Origin: Achromobacter spanius | GTDB taxonomy: Bacteria; Pseudomonadota; Gammaproteobacteria; Burkholderiales; Burkholderiaceae_B | Length of the DNA stretch: 64,000 nucleotides | Direction of reading: 5' to 3' | NCBI RefSeq assembly: GCF_029637605.1 | Contig: NZ_CP121261.1 | Coordinates: 5,766,001 to 5,830,000 of the forward strand | Shown: positions 26,673 to 35,957 of the stretch, piece by piece | Layout: every line of letters starts with the position of its first letter | How positions within the stretch are numbered: the stretch's first letter is position 1 | Position numbers and translations under genes: made by a program | Notes under the pieces: generated by a model | Seen by the model: only the letters and a program-made list of their open reading frames with translations | Told to the model about the DNA's origin: nothing | Databases searched by the model: none

Positions 26673-27877
26673 ATGGCAAACGCATACCAGAAAGTTTTCT
26701 CTAGAGATTCACTGTTGGGTGCTTGGCGGCATTTATATAAAAATGCAAAGCCCTCAAGCCGTAACACGGTCGGTAGTGACGAAATCTCGATAAACGACTT
26801 CGAGCGAAATGTCCACGTGCATCTTCGCTTGCTCCACAACGATCTTGCGTTGGGTCATTACAAATTTAGCGACCTGCGTCCTGTGTTGCTGAAGAAGCGC
26901 AACGGAAAAGATCGGCTGATTTGTATTCCGACCGTGCGGGATAGGGTGGTCCAAAGGGCCATTCTCAATTTTCTCGCGGACAAATACAGTCCCAAACTAC
27001 AAAACAGAATAAGCTATGGCTTCCTGCCTAATAGGTCGGTACAGGAGGCTGCCGCAGTCGCGGTACGTATTCGGAATGTGAAGAAGTGGGTGTTCAAGAC
27101 GGATATCACGGCTTTTTTTGACAGAATTCCGAGAGAGGAATTGATTCGGAGAGTTCAGTCTCTCGTCCGGGAATCCAGTCTTCATCAGCTGTTGAGGTCT
27201 GCGGTGTCCTGTGAGGTCGGAGCAGCCGAGAGAAGTCACCAGCGCCGTATAAGTAAGCTAGGGATTCGTTCTGGTATCGGGGTCAGGCAAGGAATGCCGT
27301 TGTCCCCTTTTTTTCGAATGTCTTGCTGCGGGAATTTGATGAGACCTTGGTCAAACGCCAATATCAGGCGGTGAGGTATGCTGACGACTTAATATTTTTC
27401 GCCGACTCTGAAGCTGAGTGTTTAAAAATATTTGATTATTGCCATGCAGAGTTGGGAAAATTCGGACTCGAAATTCCTTCAATAGGAAAAGATTCGAAAT
27501 CCGAGATCTACGCTCCTTCCTCTGCTGCGGAATTTTTGGGGCTGTCATTGGCACCAGTGAGGAATAGCGATAGCTATACCTTGATGCTCTCTTCCAAACA
27601 GATCGAGCAAATTCGCAAAGAAATGGGAGCGTTCTCGTCCCTTGGGGAACTGCTTTCTCGAGGTATTACGCTGAAGAATATTGTTCCCGCTGTGAGCGCA
27701 AAAGCTGCCGGGTATTTGCACGCCTACCAGTGTTGCAGTAATTACCCTGAGCTTGAAAGTCTATTGGTGGAACTCACTGATGACGCGTTGAGGCGACTAT
27801 ACAGGAATGGGCTTGGCTTAGACCTCCATAAAATGTCGAGTGCGGCCTTGCGGTTTTTGGGTCTTCCTGGGCGCTAG
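26673..27877 (+). pseudogene. Reverse transcriptase, split by a one-base shift in a T7 run
   Basis: Two overlapping frames together encode a full RT of about 401 aa. The first part has the fingers and palm start (RPVLLKKRNGKDRLICIPT, SYGFLPNRSV, WVFKTDITAFFDRI, GVRQGMPLSPFF). The second has the catalytic RYADDLIFFAD, EFLGLSL and a helical thumb ending ALRFLGLPGR. The break is at TCCCC-T7-CGAATG (27308-27314): eight T would restore SPFFSNVLLREFD. It may be a real mutation, a sequencing error, or a programmed -1 slip at T-TTT-TTC. It lacks retron NAxxH/VTG motifs and a group II maturase domain, so it may belong to one of the unclassified or defence-type RT groups. Confidence 0.85.
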
Positions 27878-28329
27878 ACCCCGCCCATTGCTCAAAAAAT
27901 GATGGTCGCTCAAACTATCGATAATGGTGTGTTTTCGTTGCTTGGTGTTTGGCCGCCAGTATTATTGTGGGTGGGTATTAATCTAATTATAAATATTCTT
28001 TTTCCACTTGTTGGTAGTTGTTTTTTAATATGAACTTTACTAAAGAGTGGTGCGTTTCGTACTATTTTATGGTCAATCATTCGGCACGAGATGCTGCTGA
28101 TGTTAGTCAGCGGTTGTTGTGTCTGTGCGGGATGTGTTCCGGAGGTGGCGGCGTCATGCAACGGAACCGCGGCTCCCCGCAGTGGAAAGTGCGCCTAAGG
28201 CGTAACCTCTCCGCACTCGATTTATGGGTTCGGGGGTGTGCTAGGGATGCGAGCGTCGGTCGTATAGAACTTCGTGTGTCGAAATGTTAGACTCTTGGAA
28301 AGCGGATTGGGCCGCAAGAGACTCTTCAT
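27878..28329 (+). other. 452-bp non-coding stretch between RT and the GTPase operon
   Basis: The first ~200 bp are very AT-rich (TAATCTAATTATAAATATTC near 27980), suitable as a promoter for the operon. The second part is GC-richer, with pairable segments such as GTGCGCCTAAGGCG and GTGCG/CGCAC near 28188-28220. No ORF has a ribosome-binding site or recognisable product. An RT-associated non-coding RNA or simply a long leader are both possible. Confidence 0.5.
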
Positions 28330-29703
28330 ATGCCAGCAGTTTTCGTCCACGTTTCTGATATTCACTTCGGCCAAGAAAAAGGCGACGCGATACAGACGCA
28401 CACTGATGTAAAAGCGCAACTGATATCGGATGCCTCCAGCGTAGTTAGATCCTTATCTTCCAAAGTGGCGACTGGCATTCTTGTCACAGGTGATATCGTT
28501 CAGTCAGGAAAATCTGATCAGTATCATGATGCGGGCGAATGGCTTGATCAATTGGCGGAGGCCGTAGGGTGTCAGAGATACGATATCCAAATGGTGCCAG
28601 GAAATCATGATCTGGACCGAGCAAAAATGTCACACAGCGTTGAGAGTCTTTTACCCAAACTCCGTAGTGGTGATGCGGCAGAATATGAGAATATTCTTAA
28701 TAATGATGTCGATCGAGCTGCGTTGTTTTCTCGGTTTGAGAATTATGCACGGTTTAGCGAGGCATATAATTGCCCACTTAATAGTCATGGCAAGTTTACC
28801 GATAAAGCAGTAGAACTCGCGCCGCATCGTCGGATTCGGTTTGTGCGTATGAATTCTGCACTGCTATGTACAGGTACTGAGAAGCAGGACTGCCCCGAGC
28901 TGTTTGTTGGTGCTCGACAGTTCGCCCATATTCCTAGGGTTGCGGGCGAGGAAAATATAGTGCTAATCCATCATCCATTGAGCTGGTTCAAGGATGCTGG
29001 TGATGCAAAACGGTATATCCGAAGCCGAGCCCGAATTTTTATCTCCGGACACGAACATAATCCGAGGGTAATGGTGGAATCCGTGGAAAGTGGCTGCGAC
29101 TTTATGATGCTTGCCGCCGGGGCGACCGTCCCTTTCAAGTCTGACGAACGCTACACTTATACCTATAACGTGCTTGTTTTCGACTGGGACGTCACTCATG
29201 ATGCCCTAAGGGTCGACATCATTCCTAGAGCTTGGAACGCCGAGTTGACTCGGTTTGATCCTGATGAAGTGCGTCTTGGTACTCGAGAACCTCGATATAT
29301 ACTTCAATCGCCAAATTTCCGCAGGGCCGCCAAACTTGGTGCGGAACTGGTGCGTGGTTCCGTCCAAGACGTGGATACACTTGTGGCTGTCGAGGCTGTT
29401 ACATCGGACGACGCATCGTCGGCACAATCATGCGATTCAAAGGTGATAGATGCCATGATTTCGCAAGAGCCGGATGGTTACCGACTTCTATTGCTGCGGT
29501 TCTTCAGAGATATCTCGGCATTGGATAGGCTCCGCATATTAATTGAATTTGGTGCGGTGCCCGAGGATCTTGAAGAACCAATCACGCATAGCGTTGAACG
29601 AGAATTCTTAGATCAACTTATTGATGATGGTTACTTAGAACACCTAAACCAGAGAATTGATCAAACGATTTCGGCCCGGGGCCATGGAGGAGCCAATGAA
29701 TAG
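28330..29703 (+). CDS. Calcineurin-like metallophosphoesterase, first gene of the GTPase operon
   Basis: 457 aa. All metallophosphoesterase motifs are intact: VSDIHFGQ (D10, H12), TGDIVQSG (near 56), PGNHD (89-93), IHHPLSW (near 213) and SGHEH (239-243). The catalytic domain ends near 300. The rest is mostly helical and ends EFLDQLIDDGYLEHLNQRID, perhaps an adaptor that couples it to the other operon proteins. Likely substrates are phosphodiesters or nucleotides. It overlaps the next gene by 8 bp, so it is co-translated; in conflict-system terms it is the best effector candidate. The start ATG 28330 lacks a strong SD. Confidence 0.88.
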   Translation: MPAVFVHVSDIHFGQEKGDAIQTHTDVKAQLISDASSVVRSLSSKVATGILVTGDIVQSGKSDQYHDAGEWLDQLAEAVGCQRYDIQMVPGNHDLDRAKMSHSVESLLPKLRSGDAAEYENILNNDVDRAALFSRFENYARFSEAYNCPLNSHGKFTDKAVELAPHRRIRFVRMNSALLCTGTEKQDCPELFVGARQFAHIPRVAGEENIVLIHHPLSWFKDAGDAKRYIRSRARIFISGHEHNPRVMVESVESGCDFMMLAAGATVPFKSDERYTYTYNVLVFDWDVTHDALRVDIIPRAWNAELTRFDPDEVRLGTREPRYILQSPNFRRAAKLGAELVRGSVQDVDTLVAVEAVTSDDASSAQSCDSKVIDAMISQEPDGYRLLLLRFFRDISALDRLRILIEFGAVPEDLEEPITHSVEREFLDQLIDDGYLEHLNQRIDQTISARGHGGANE

Positions 29704-30712
29704 ACTTGCAACACATATGCGAATCGCCAATCTCTCGGTTTCCAATGAGGAAATCAGGGAGCGTGAGCAAGCGATCAGTACTCTATTAACAGCATGGAAA
29801 TCTCTGGATCAACCGGGCCAGCTTATTGATAAGGCGGCAGATATAGCCAGTTGTCTCCACGGCGACGGTACTCCCTCGGTGCTCCTCGGTCAGGAGGTCG
29901 AAGCGGCGATCCAGGTGAATGGACCCGCTTACGTTTACATGGAGCGTCCTTTAGATGTGGGTGTTTGCGCGGCGCTAGTCGCGATGGATATGGTTTCGGC
30001 CCTTGAGGATCGTACTGGGACGTCGCCGTTAGATTTATTTGCCGCTGCATTGTGGTCGGCACTCGCCTATCAGGCGCCACTTGTCGAAATCCGGCGTGAA
30101 GCCTTGCGCGGCGAATTGCTTTCGGCCTGCCGCGATCGCTGTATTTCCGCCGCCAACGCAGCTCGCGAGCGCTACGACGTGGACGAATTTGACGAGGATG
30201 AAACGTACGAAGATATCGATGCTGTCAAAGACGTTGCATGTTCAGCAGTTGCGTCGCTCAAACAAAATGCACTTCTAGACCGAGAGGAGTTGAATTTTTT
30301 ATGGTGGGTGCTACTACAGCGCAGCCGGCTTTTAAATAAGCCGCTTGAGAAAATTGCTGAACCGGTTCGTCTGCTTGCGTGCGCCATTGAAGGAGCTACG
30401 TATCTCACAGCGCTGCCGGCAGAAGCTCATCGAGATATGGTTCTCCGTACTTTAGATGCCGATCCGAAACTTAATCATAAAGGGCTATTGAAGGCCATAG
30501 GTTCTGATCGCGAAGCGTTGGCTGTGGCATATAGTGCTGCCAATATTGTGACTCGGTTGCCTACGGTCTTTCCGGTTCTACATTCATTGAGTGCAGATAT
30601 CTCAGGGAACGAAGGCATCGCGACCGTACGGTCGTCCTCGGAGTGGGCTATGCGCACCTTCCTGGAGGCTGCAATCGTAAAACTCTACCACTCAAGTACG
30701 GTGGTTTCGTGA
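29696..30712 (+). CDS. All-helical GTPase-associated protein (GASH-like)
   Basis: 338 aa, almost entirely alpha-helical by composition, no signal peptide or membrane segment. ATG 29696 is chosen because GGAGGAG lies just upstream; it overlaps the phosphoesterase stop by 8 bp. It resembles the 'GTPase-associated system helical' proteins known from comparative genomics by position, size and style (AALWSALAYQAPLVEIRREA, LNFLWWVLLQRSRLLNKPLE, RLLACAIEGATYLTALPAE). An acidic stretch, DEFDEDETYEDID, sits near residue 163. Role unknown; probably bridges the GTPases and the effector. Confidence 0.7.
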   Translation: MNRLATHMRIANLSVSNEEIREREQAISTLLTAWKSLDQPGQLIDKAADIASCLHGDGTPSVLLGQEVEAAIQVNGPAYVYMERPLDVGVCAALVAMDMVSALEDRTGTSPLDLFAAALWSALAYQAPLVEIRREALRGELLSACRDRCISAANAARERYDVDEFDEDETYEDIDAVKDVACSAVASLKQNALLDREELNFLWWVLLQRSRLLNKPLEKIAEPVRLLACAIEGATYLTALPAEAHRDMVLRTLDADPKLNHKGLLKAIGSDREALAVAYSAANIVTRLPTVFPVLHSLSADISGNEGIATVRSSSEWAMRTFLEAAIVKLYHSSTVVS

Positions 30713-31728
30713 ATATCACCTGCTCCTACGATGGTTGTACTGTTGCGGAGACGGAGATTTGCGTTCTCGATAATGCGCCGGAGAGCTGCCCTAATCGTAT
30801 TACGATGATGGCGGTTCCAAACTCCACGTCGACACCGGAAGCGTGGGATGCTCTAAATCCTGGCGATGTTGTACTTCCCTCGCCAGGAGAGTATCGCTCG
30901 TTCCCCGCGAGTACCACGCTCGGTCCTGAGGCTGTCAATAGTCTTATGCGTCGACGCTATGTGACCGTCGTTGGAATTCTAGGGGAGCCGGAGTCTGGTA
31001 AAACCGCAGCCTTGGTAAGTCTTTATTTGTTGATTGCTAACGCAAAATTGGCCGGTTGGTCTTATGCTGATAGCCAAAGCTTGCTGGCATTTGAGGATAT
31101 CGCTCGCGGCAGCCGGCAGTGGAATAGTGGAGCTCCACCAGAGCAGATGACTGTTCATACGCACCTCGCGGATGAGCGAAGCCCAGGCTTTCTTCATTTA
31201 CGTCTGCGCAGGGATTTGGATGGGAAGCACATTGATTTTGCTTTGCCGGACCTGCCTGGCGAATGGACTACAGATTTGCTCCTATCGGCAAAGTGGGAGA
31301 GATTGGAATTCTTGAGTTCTGCTGACGTTATTTGGCTAGTGGTGGACGGCCGTACTCTGATAGATAGGGGCAGACGGCAAATGGTAACTGTTCGCTTGGG
31401 TCAGTTGGCGGGTCGGCTTAAAGCATGTATGCCAGAAGGAGTTCCCAGGCTCCTACTGGTCGTAACTCATCGAGATGTCGGAGCAGTCCCACGTGAGACG
31501 GTAGACCGTATTCGTGGTGAATTCGCAAAACATGAACAACAGTTGGAAATCATTGAAATCGCGTCATTTTCGAAGATCACCAATGCGGAGGGCATCAAGC
31601 CAGGGCATGGAATGGTCAATCTTGTCGAAAGAAGTATAAATTCTTCGGCCGACCCGTTCCCGTTTTGGCCTGATGGTCAATCCACTAATAGTCAGCGGTC
31701 CTTTCTGAATTTTCGGAGAGAGATTTGA
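30709..31728 (+). CDS. P-loop GTPase A with N-terminal Cys cluster (double-GTPase type)
   Basis: 339 aa. It starts with GTG 30709, sharing the bases GTGA with the upstream stop. Four cysteines in the first 30 residues (TCSYDGC, EICVL, ESCPN) suggest a small zinc-binding module. The GTPase-like domain follows: Walker A GEPESGKT (about 92-99), G3-like LPDLPGEW (near 181), and VTHRD in place of NKxD (near 254). It resembles the paired 'DO-GTPase' proteins that neighbour GAP1 genes. An extended reading from 30643 would lie inside the GASH gene and is rejected. Confidence 0.78.
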   Translation: MNITCSYDGCTVAETEICVLDNAPESCPNRITMMAVPNSTSTPEAWDALNPGDVVLPSPGEYRSFPASTTLGPEAVNSLMRRRYVTVVGILGEPESGKTAALVSLYLLIANAKLAGWSYADSQSLLAFEDIARGSRQWNSGAPPEQMTVHTHLADERSPGFLHLRLRRDLDGKHIDFALPDLPGEWTTDLLLSAKWERLEFLSSADVIWLVVDGRTLIDRGRRQMVTVRLGQLAGRLKACMPEGVPRLLLVVTHRDVGAVPRETVDRIRGEFAKHEQQLEIIEIASFSKITNAEGIKPGHGMVNLVERSINSSADPFPFWPDGQSTNSQRSFLNFRREI

Positions 31729-32573
31729 ATAGCAACTCAATTATTGTTCTAGGAGGTCCAGATTCGGGGAAGACCAACTATATCGGTCGCCTCTGGCTGT
31801 CCCTCGATTCTCAACAGAATGCGCTAGTGGCTAAAGATGTTGCGCCAAATCTGGACTATGTGATTGATACCGCTGAACACCTCTGCGCGGGAAATTTTGC
31901 GCCGAGATCTGAGCATTCGGATGCTCGTCGTGACTTCGAGGTTGTCGTACATGAGGCCAATGGTAGCAGTAGCGCTACGATAGTCATTCCAGATATTTCT
32001 GGCGAGTTGTGGCGGGTTGCCGTTGACACAGGCGAACTGGATTCGTCTTGGATGGAAACACTAGAGAATGCTAGTGGCGCCCTCCTGTTTGTTCGTTTTG
32101 GATCTAAGAAAAATGTTGGCGCGATGAATTGGGTCACGCACGCGGCGCTGATGGCAAAACGCCGCAGGCAGGGGCCTTCTGGCACTCCGACTCAAGTTAT
32201 GCTGTGCGAACTATTCCGCTTTTTGGAGCTTAAGCTGCGGACACGCGTCGACGGTAGTCCGCCCCGAGTTGCTCTTGTCGTGGCTGCGTGGGACTTAGTT
32301 GATAAAGAAACTTTCGATGCCGGGCCCGAAAAATATCTCGCTAAGGAGTTTCCGTTGATTGCTGGGAAGCTCTTGGACACAAGGTTGGATGTCAGAGTTT
32401 TTGGAGTCAGCGTTGTGGGGGGAGACCTGCAAGATGACGCGGAGTATCGGCATCGCTTCCTCGATGGATCCATTCATGACCATGGATGGGTGGCATTGAA
32501 GAATCCGAGCAACAGTCAATGGTCTAAGGTATCTGACCTTACCCTGCCTGTGGCTTGGGTGGTTGGGCTGTGA
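31725..32573 (+). CDS. P-loop GTPase B (double-GTPase type)
   Basis: 282 aa. It starts with TTG 31725, overlapping the previous stop as TTGA. Walker A GGPDSGKT at residues 10-17, G3-like DISGE at 90-94, and VVAAWD in the G4 position near 187. It is homologous in layout to the upstream GTPase but lacks its Cys module, so the two probably form a heterodimer. Ends 9 bp before the GAP1-like gene. Confidence 0.78.
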   Translation: MNSNSIIVLGGPDSGKTNYIGRLWLSLDSQQNALVAKDVAPNLDYVIDTAEHLCAGNFAPRSEHSDARRDFEVVVHEANGSSSATIVIPDISGELWRVAVDTGELDSSWMETLENASGALLFVRFGSKKNVGAMNWVTHAALMAKRRRQGPSGTPTQVMLCELFRFLELKLRTRVDGSPPRVALVVAAWDLVDKETFDAGPEKYLAKEFPLIAGKLLDTRLDVRVFGVSVVGGDLQDDAEYRHRFLDGSIHDHGWVALKNPSNSQWSKVSDLTLPVAWVVGL

Positions 32574-32582
32574 GCACATCAC

Positions 32583-35207
32583 GTGATTAAGATCGAGTCG
32601 CAATTGCATGGTTACCGCCACGGTCACGAGTTGATCGAGACGACAGTGCCGTTGGAAAAGGGGGATCAGGCTGTTGTCGACCGCTTATCTGATGTCGCCG
32701 GTCCATTGCGATCGGGCGACACTTTTTCACCCTATTTCGCAACCTATCCGCTGCCAAGCGGTAAGTGGACAGTGTTGGCACGGACATGGCCCGATGATAC
32801 CGTGTCCCGTCCTGGATGTGTTCGCACGCTAAGCTTGCTCATACCGGCCGAAGCGTGGGCCAATTCGCCGAGTGTCTCGCCCTTTATCAAGCTGTTGGAT
32901 AAGCGTGAGCTTCCGTCGGCGGCATTGCGAATGAGTATTACGGAACCGCAGGAAATGCCGTTGCCGCCTGCTCCACTATTTAGCGCCTCTGAGCTGCTGG
33001 AAGCCTTGTTTCTTGAGGAGCAACGTCCTGTTGCGATTTTTGACGCCCCGGAGCCGGAGCTCATCGCTACACGGTTACTTACGGCACTTTGGCCCTCGAT
33101 GCGTCGCCAGTTTGCCCTATCCACCTTGGCATTGTCTCCCCGCCGCATAGAGGGTCGAGAATTCAATCTGGTGTTTGCGCCTCGAAGCGCGCGACAAAAG
33201 TTCTCCGAGTGGGCTGGCCGACGTGTGGACGGTCAAGCGAGAGTTGGGGCTCGTCACCGCTGGACGAGTTCCATTGTGGAACGAGTGTTCGGAGCTCCTG
33301 TCCCGAGGCTAGTCGAGGATAGCGATCTGTATGGTGCGAATCAGGTTGAGGATGCTACTGGCGCATTGTTACGTATTTCTTTATTGTGGGACGAGTTGCT
33401 GACCAAGGTGGAGCATTCTCCAGCCGCGGCATTGGGTTTGCTCGACATTGCTAAGAGTCGGTCCGTGTTGTCTTCCCAGGCGATGACTACTGTGCAAAGT
33501 GTATTAGCGAGTGCAACACGCAGGGCAGTCGATGAGTTACCTATTCAAGACGCTTGGATTCTAATCGGAGCTATAGCCCGCAAAATACATGCCACCCCCT
33601 TCGCCACAGAATTCCACTCGCTGCAATCCGCTGCTGCACTACTAGCGCGAAAGGATCCAACCGGTGCATTGCACCTGTTGACCTTGGATGATCCGGTGGA
33701 TGCTTTATCGAGTTTAGTCGCGCCAATCGCGATGGGAGTCGCTGAATATTGCTCCATGAGGGGGAAGGTGTTGCCATGGGATGTTTTTTCTGCCGTTCCC
33801 CAAAAGAGAGTCGTACAGCTTCTGATAGATGGGCCTGCACTTGCGCGTACCATTGCGTTTTCGCGAGAGATGCAGGCTGAGGTTTTGGCTTATGTGGTCG
33901 GACTCTCACTTGAAATGTTCGTGGCCGTCCGTGATGCGTTGTTGCCAAATCTAGTGGAAAACTTTCAAGTCGGGCTGGCCAGTCATTTTATCGCATCGTT
34001 GGATGCCGATACGCTTTTGAAAACTGTTCATGAATTGATCGGAACGAATGATCTTTCTGCTACATCTTTCCTAAGACCGCTTGCGGCGCGCGCCCGCGCT
34101 GTCCAGGCAGCGAATGGATTGCGAGGTTTACTTAAGAGAGTACAAGATGATGCACGCCGCATCGCGCTCATCCAGGCTTCGCTTGATCCTAGAAAGGAAG
34201 ACATTGAATGGCTGCTGAACGATTCTGATTTGACTGAAACAGAGTCGCAAAAAATACTAGTCGACCTCCTCGTCTCCGCGGATGAGCAACAGTTCCGGGC
34301 ACTGCTGTCTGAGGAGATGTTGCGCAACACCCTTTTGGTTCGTATTCCTTCTTCAGCGCGAGATGTATTTTGTCGCTTGTTGCGCGAAGGAAATCTCCCT
34401 CTTGATCAGCATGTGGCGGTGCTACGGCGGGTGCTCGATGACCGCTGTCTTCAAGATGATGACCATATTGATATCGCATTCGGTGCACTCGAGCGTTGTC
34501 TCGTCGATCATTTTTCCGGCGATGAGATTGAGGTAATCGGGAGCCTTCTAAATTTTGTGGGTCCAGTACTGAATCCAAGATGGGCAATTTCGCAGGGACT
34601 CGGAAATTCACTGGATGGGTCGTTAATTCGTCGTAACTTACTTGCGTTTGAAAGTACATCCACGGATGCGCGGTCACGTATAGTGAATTCACTTGATGAG
34701 CTCTCGGAGGCCCTCGGTAAACGTTGGTCTCTGGATTTAGATGCGCACTCCGCGCAGGCCTGCGCTAATCTATTTTGGAGTGCTGCACAGCTACAATCCC
34801 CGGACCTGCTAACCGCTACGGCCCGGATGGTGCGCCTTTTATTCCGCTCCCGAGAATGGCCAGTTTCCGCAATAATGCCGGCTACATTTCCAGTGGTGTA
34901 CCGAGAGCTCGCTGCCGGCGACGACGTGCCTGATATGCTTAAATTCATGTCTTTTTTTGACTGGGACAAATGCAAGGCGGCACGGCGGGAGTTGATCGAC
35001 GCGTTTGATTCTTCAGAGTGGGACGTTGCCGATCTTGCATTAACAATATGTCTATGCCCGCATGAAGAGAAATTCGTGCATCGCATAGCTCGAAGCTTCC
35101 GCGGGGATGCGCTTTTAAACAAGTTGGCGCGAAGCCTGGAGCGCCTGCCGCAGTCATGCGGCGAACGCTTGGAGGTTGCCATACGTGACGTTCGGATGGA
35201 CCGCTAA
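32583..35207 (+). CDS. Large GTPase-associated protein (GAP1-like)
   Basis: 874 aa, last gene of the operon, GTG start. The N-terminus has the pattern ESQLHGYRHGHELIETTVPL, matching GAP1 N-terminal domains (Q-hh-GY-GH-LL), followed by GDTFSPYFATYPLPSGKWTVL and RPGCVRTLSLLIP. The middle and C-terminal ~600 aa are helical repeats. It has no enzymatic motif or membrane segment. In the predicted conflict systems GAP1 is the constant partner of paired GTPases; acting as sensor or platform is inferred. Codon use is AT-rich like the rest of the operon. Confidence 0.75.
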   Translation: MIKIESQLHGYRHGHELIETTVPLEKGDQAVVDRLSDVAGPLRSGDTFSPYFATYPLPSGKWTVLARTWPDDTVSRPGCVRTLSLLIPAEAWANSPSVSPFIKLLDKRELPSAALRMSITEPQEMPLPPAPLFSASELLEALFLEEQRPVAIFDAPEPELIATRLLTALWPSMRRQFALSTLALSPRRIEGREFNLVFAPRSARQKFSEWAGRRVDGQARVGARHRWTSSIVERVFGAPVPRLVEDSDLYGANQVEDATGALLRISLLWDELLTKVEHSPAAALGLLDIAKSRSVLSSQAMTTVQSVLASATRRAVDELPIQDAWILIGAIARKIHATPFATEFHSLQSAAALLARKDPTGALHLLTLDDPVDALSSLVAPIAMGVAEYCSMRGKVLPWDVFSAVPQKRVVQLLIDGPALARTIAFSREMQAEVLAYVVGLSLEMFVAVRDALLPNLVENFQVGLASHFIASLDADTLLKTVHELIGTNDLSATSFLRPLAARARAVQAANGLRGLLKRVQDDARRIALIQASLDPRKEDIEWLLNDSDLTETESQKILVDLLVSADEQQFRALLSEEMLRNTLLVRIPSSARDVFCRLLREGNLPLDQHVAVLRRVLDDRCLQDDDHIDIAFGALERCLVDHFSGDEIEVIGSLLNFVGPVLNPRWAISQGLGNSLDGSLIRRNLLAFESTSTDARSRIVNSLDELSEALGKRWSLDLDAHSAQACANLFWSAAQLQSPDLLTATARMVRLLFRSREWPVSAIMPATFPVVYRELAAGDDVPDMLKFMSFFDWDKCKAARRELIDAFDSSEWDVADLALTICLCPHEEKFVHRIARSFRGDALLNKLARSLERLPQSCGERLEVAIRDVRMDR

Positions 35208-35957
35208 GTTGCTATTACTAGTGTGTCTCTGAATCGGGTCGCGGTTATTGGTTACGACAGGCGAAGGAACTTGATTCCCTATAGCAAAGATGGAATCGCG
35301 CGCCTATCTAAAGGTCTAATGTACTGAACGAGTGTTGCCGTTGAGCGGTGCCCCGTCTGTTGTTTAATCTGAAAAAGTTGTAGTCCTGACATCGCAGCGG
35401 TGGTGACATATCCGGCTCGCAAGCTGTGACCCGAGACGAATTGGGGATCGGAACCAATACGCCGATATGAAGCCTTGACAATTAGCGCCACTGATTGATC
35501 GGTGAGGGCATTTTCGCCTATGGTGTCGTGACGAGTGACGCGTCGGAACACATAGCCAGACTCAATGCCCGCCAAGGCTTTCCATTGTTCTAAGGCCTCA
35601 ACCGGGCATCTAGCGCCTTTGGCACGAGGAATGAATACCATTCGCCCCGCACCTTCTTGGTCTGTCTTGGAGCGTCGAAGTTCGATCTCGATACCTTCAT
35701 TGACTGTCGAGATATGTTCGCATTGAATGGCGACCAGTTCCGCACGTCGGAATGCTCCAGCGAAGCCAATAAGTAAAAGGGCGCGATCTCTCGCCGCCTT
35801 CATTGGCTTCTGCTGGTCGACTAGGGCAAGCATCTCCAATAAATCATCTTTGATGATCGCCCGCACACGGCGTTGTGAAATGCCCAAGGCGTAAGCTCCC
35901 CCTTCAGGTAGACACCGCCCGGTAGAATTTCGGAGCCTCCCTGAGTTGGAGATTCCC

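Noticed and set aside
26094..27877. Functional diversity-generating retroelement (template repeat, variable repeat and RT)
   Set aside because: Only one A/C difference, the repeat is GC-rich without the usual AAC codons, no C-type-lectin-like variable gene ends at the distal copy, and the RT motif GMPLSP is not the usual DGR form. Kept as an open question, not as a call.
26673..27877. Retron
   Set aside because: The RT lacks the retron NAxxH and VTG hallmarks, and no msr-msd-like inverted pair flanking a branching G was recognised.
28018..28290. 90-aa ORF between RT and phosphoesterase
   Set aside because: No ribosome-binding site and composition unlike the neighbouring coding genes.
26673..28329. 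Group II intron with its reverse transcriptase
   Set aside because: No maturase X or endonuclease domain follows the thumb, and I could not find a domain V hairpin downstream.
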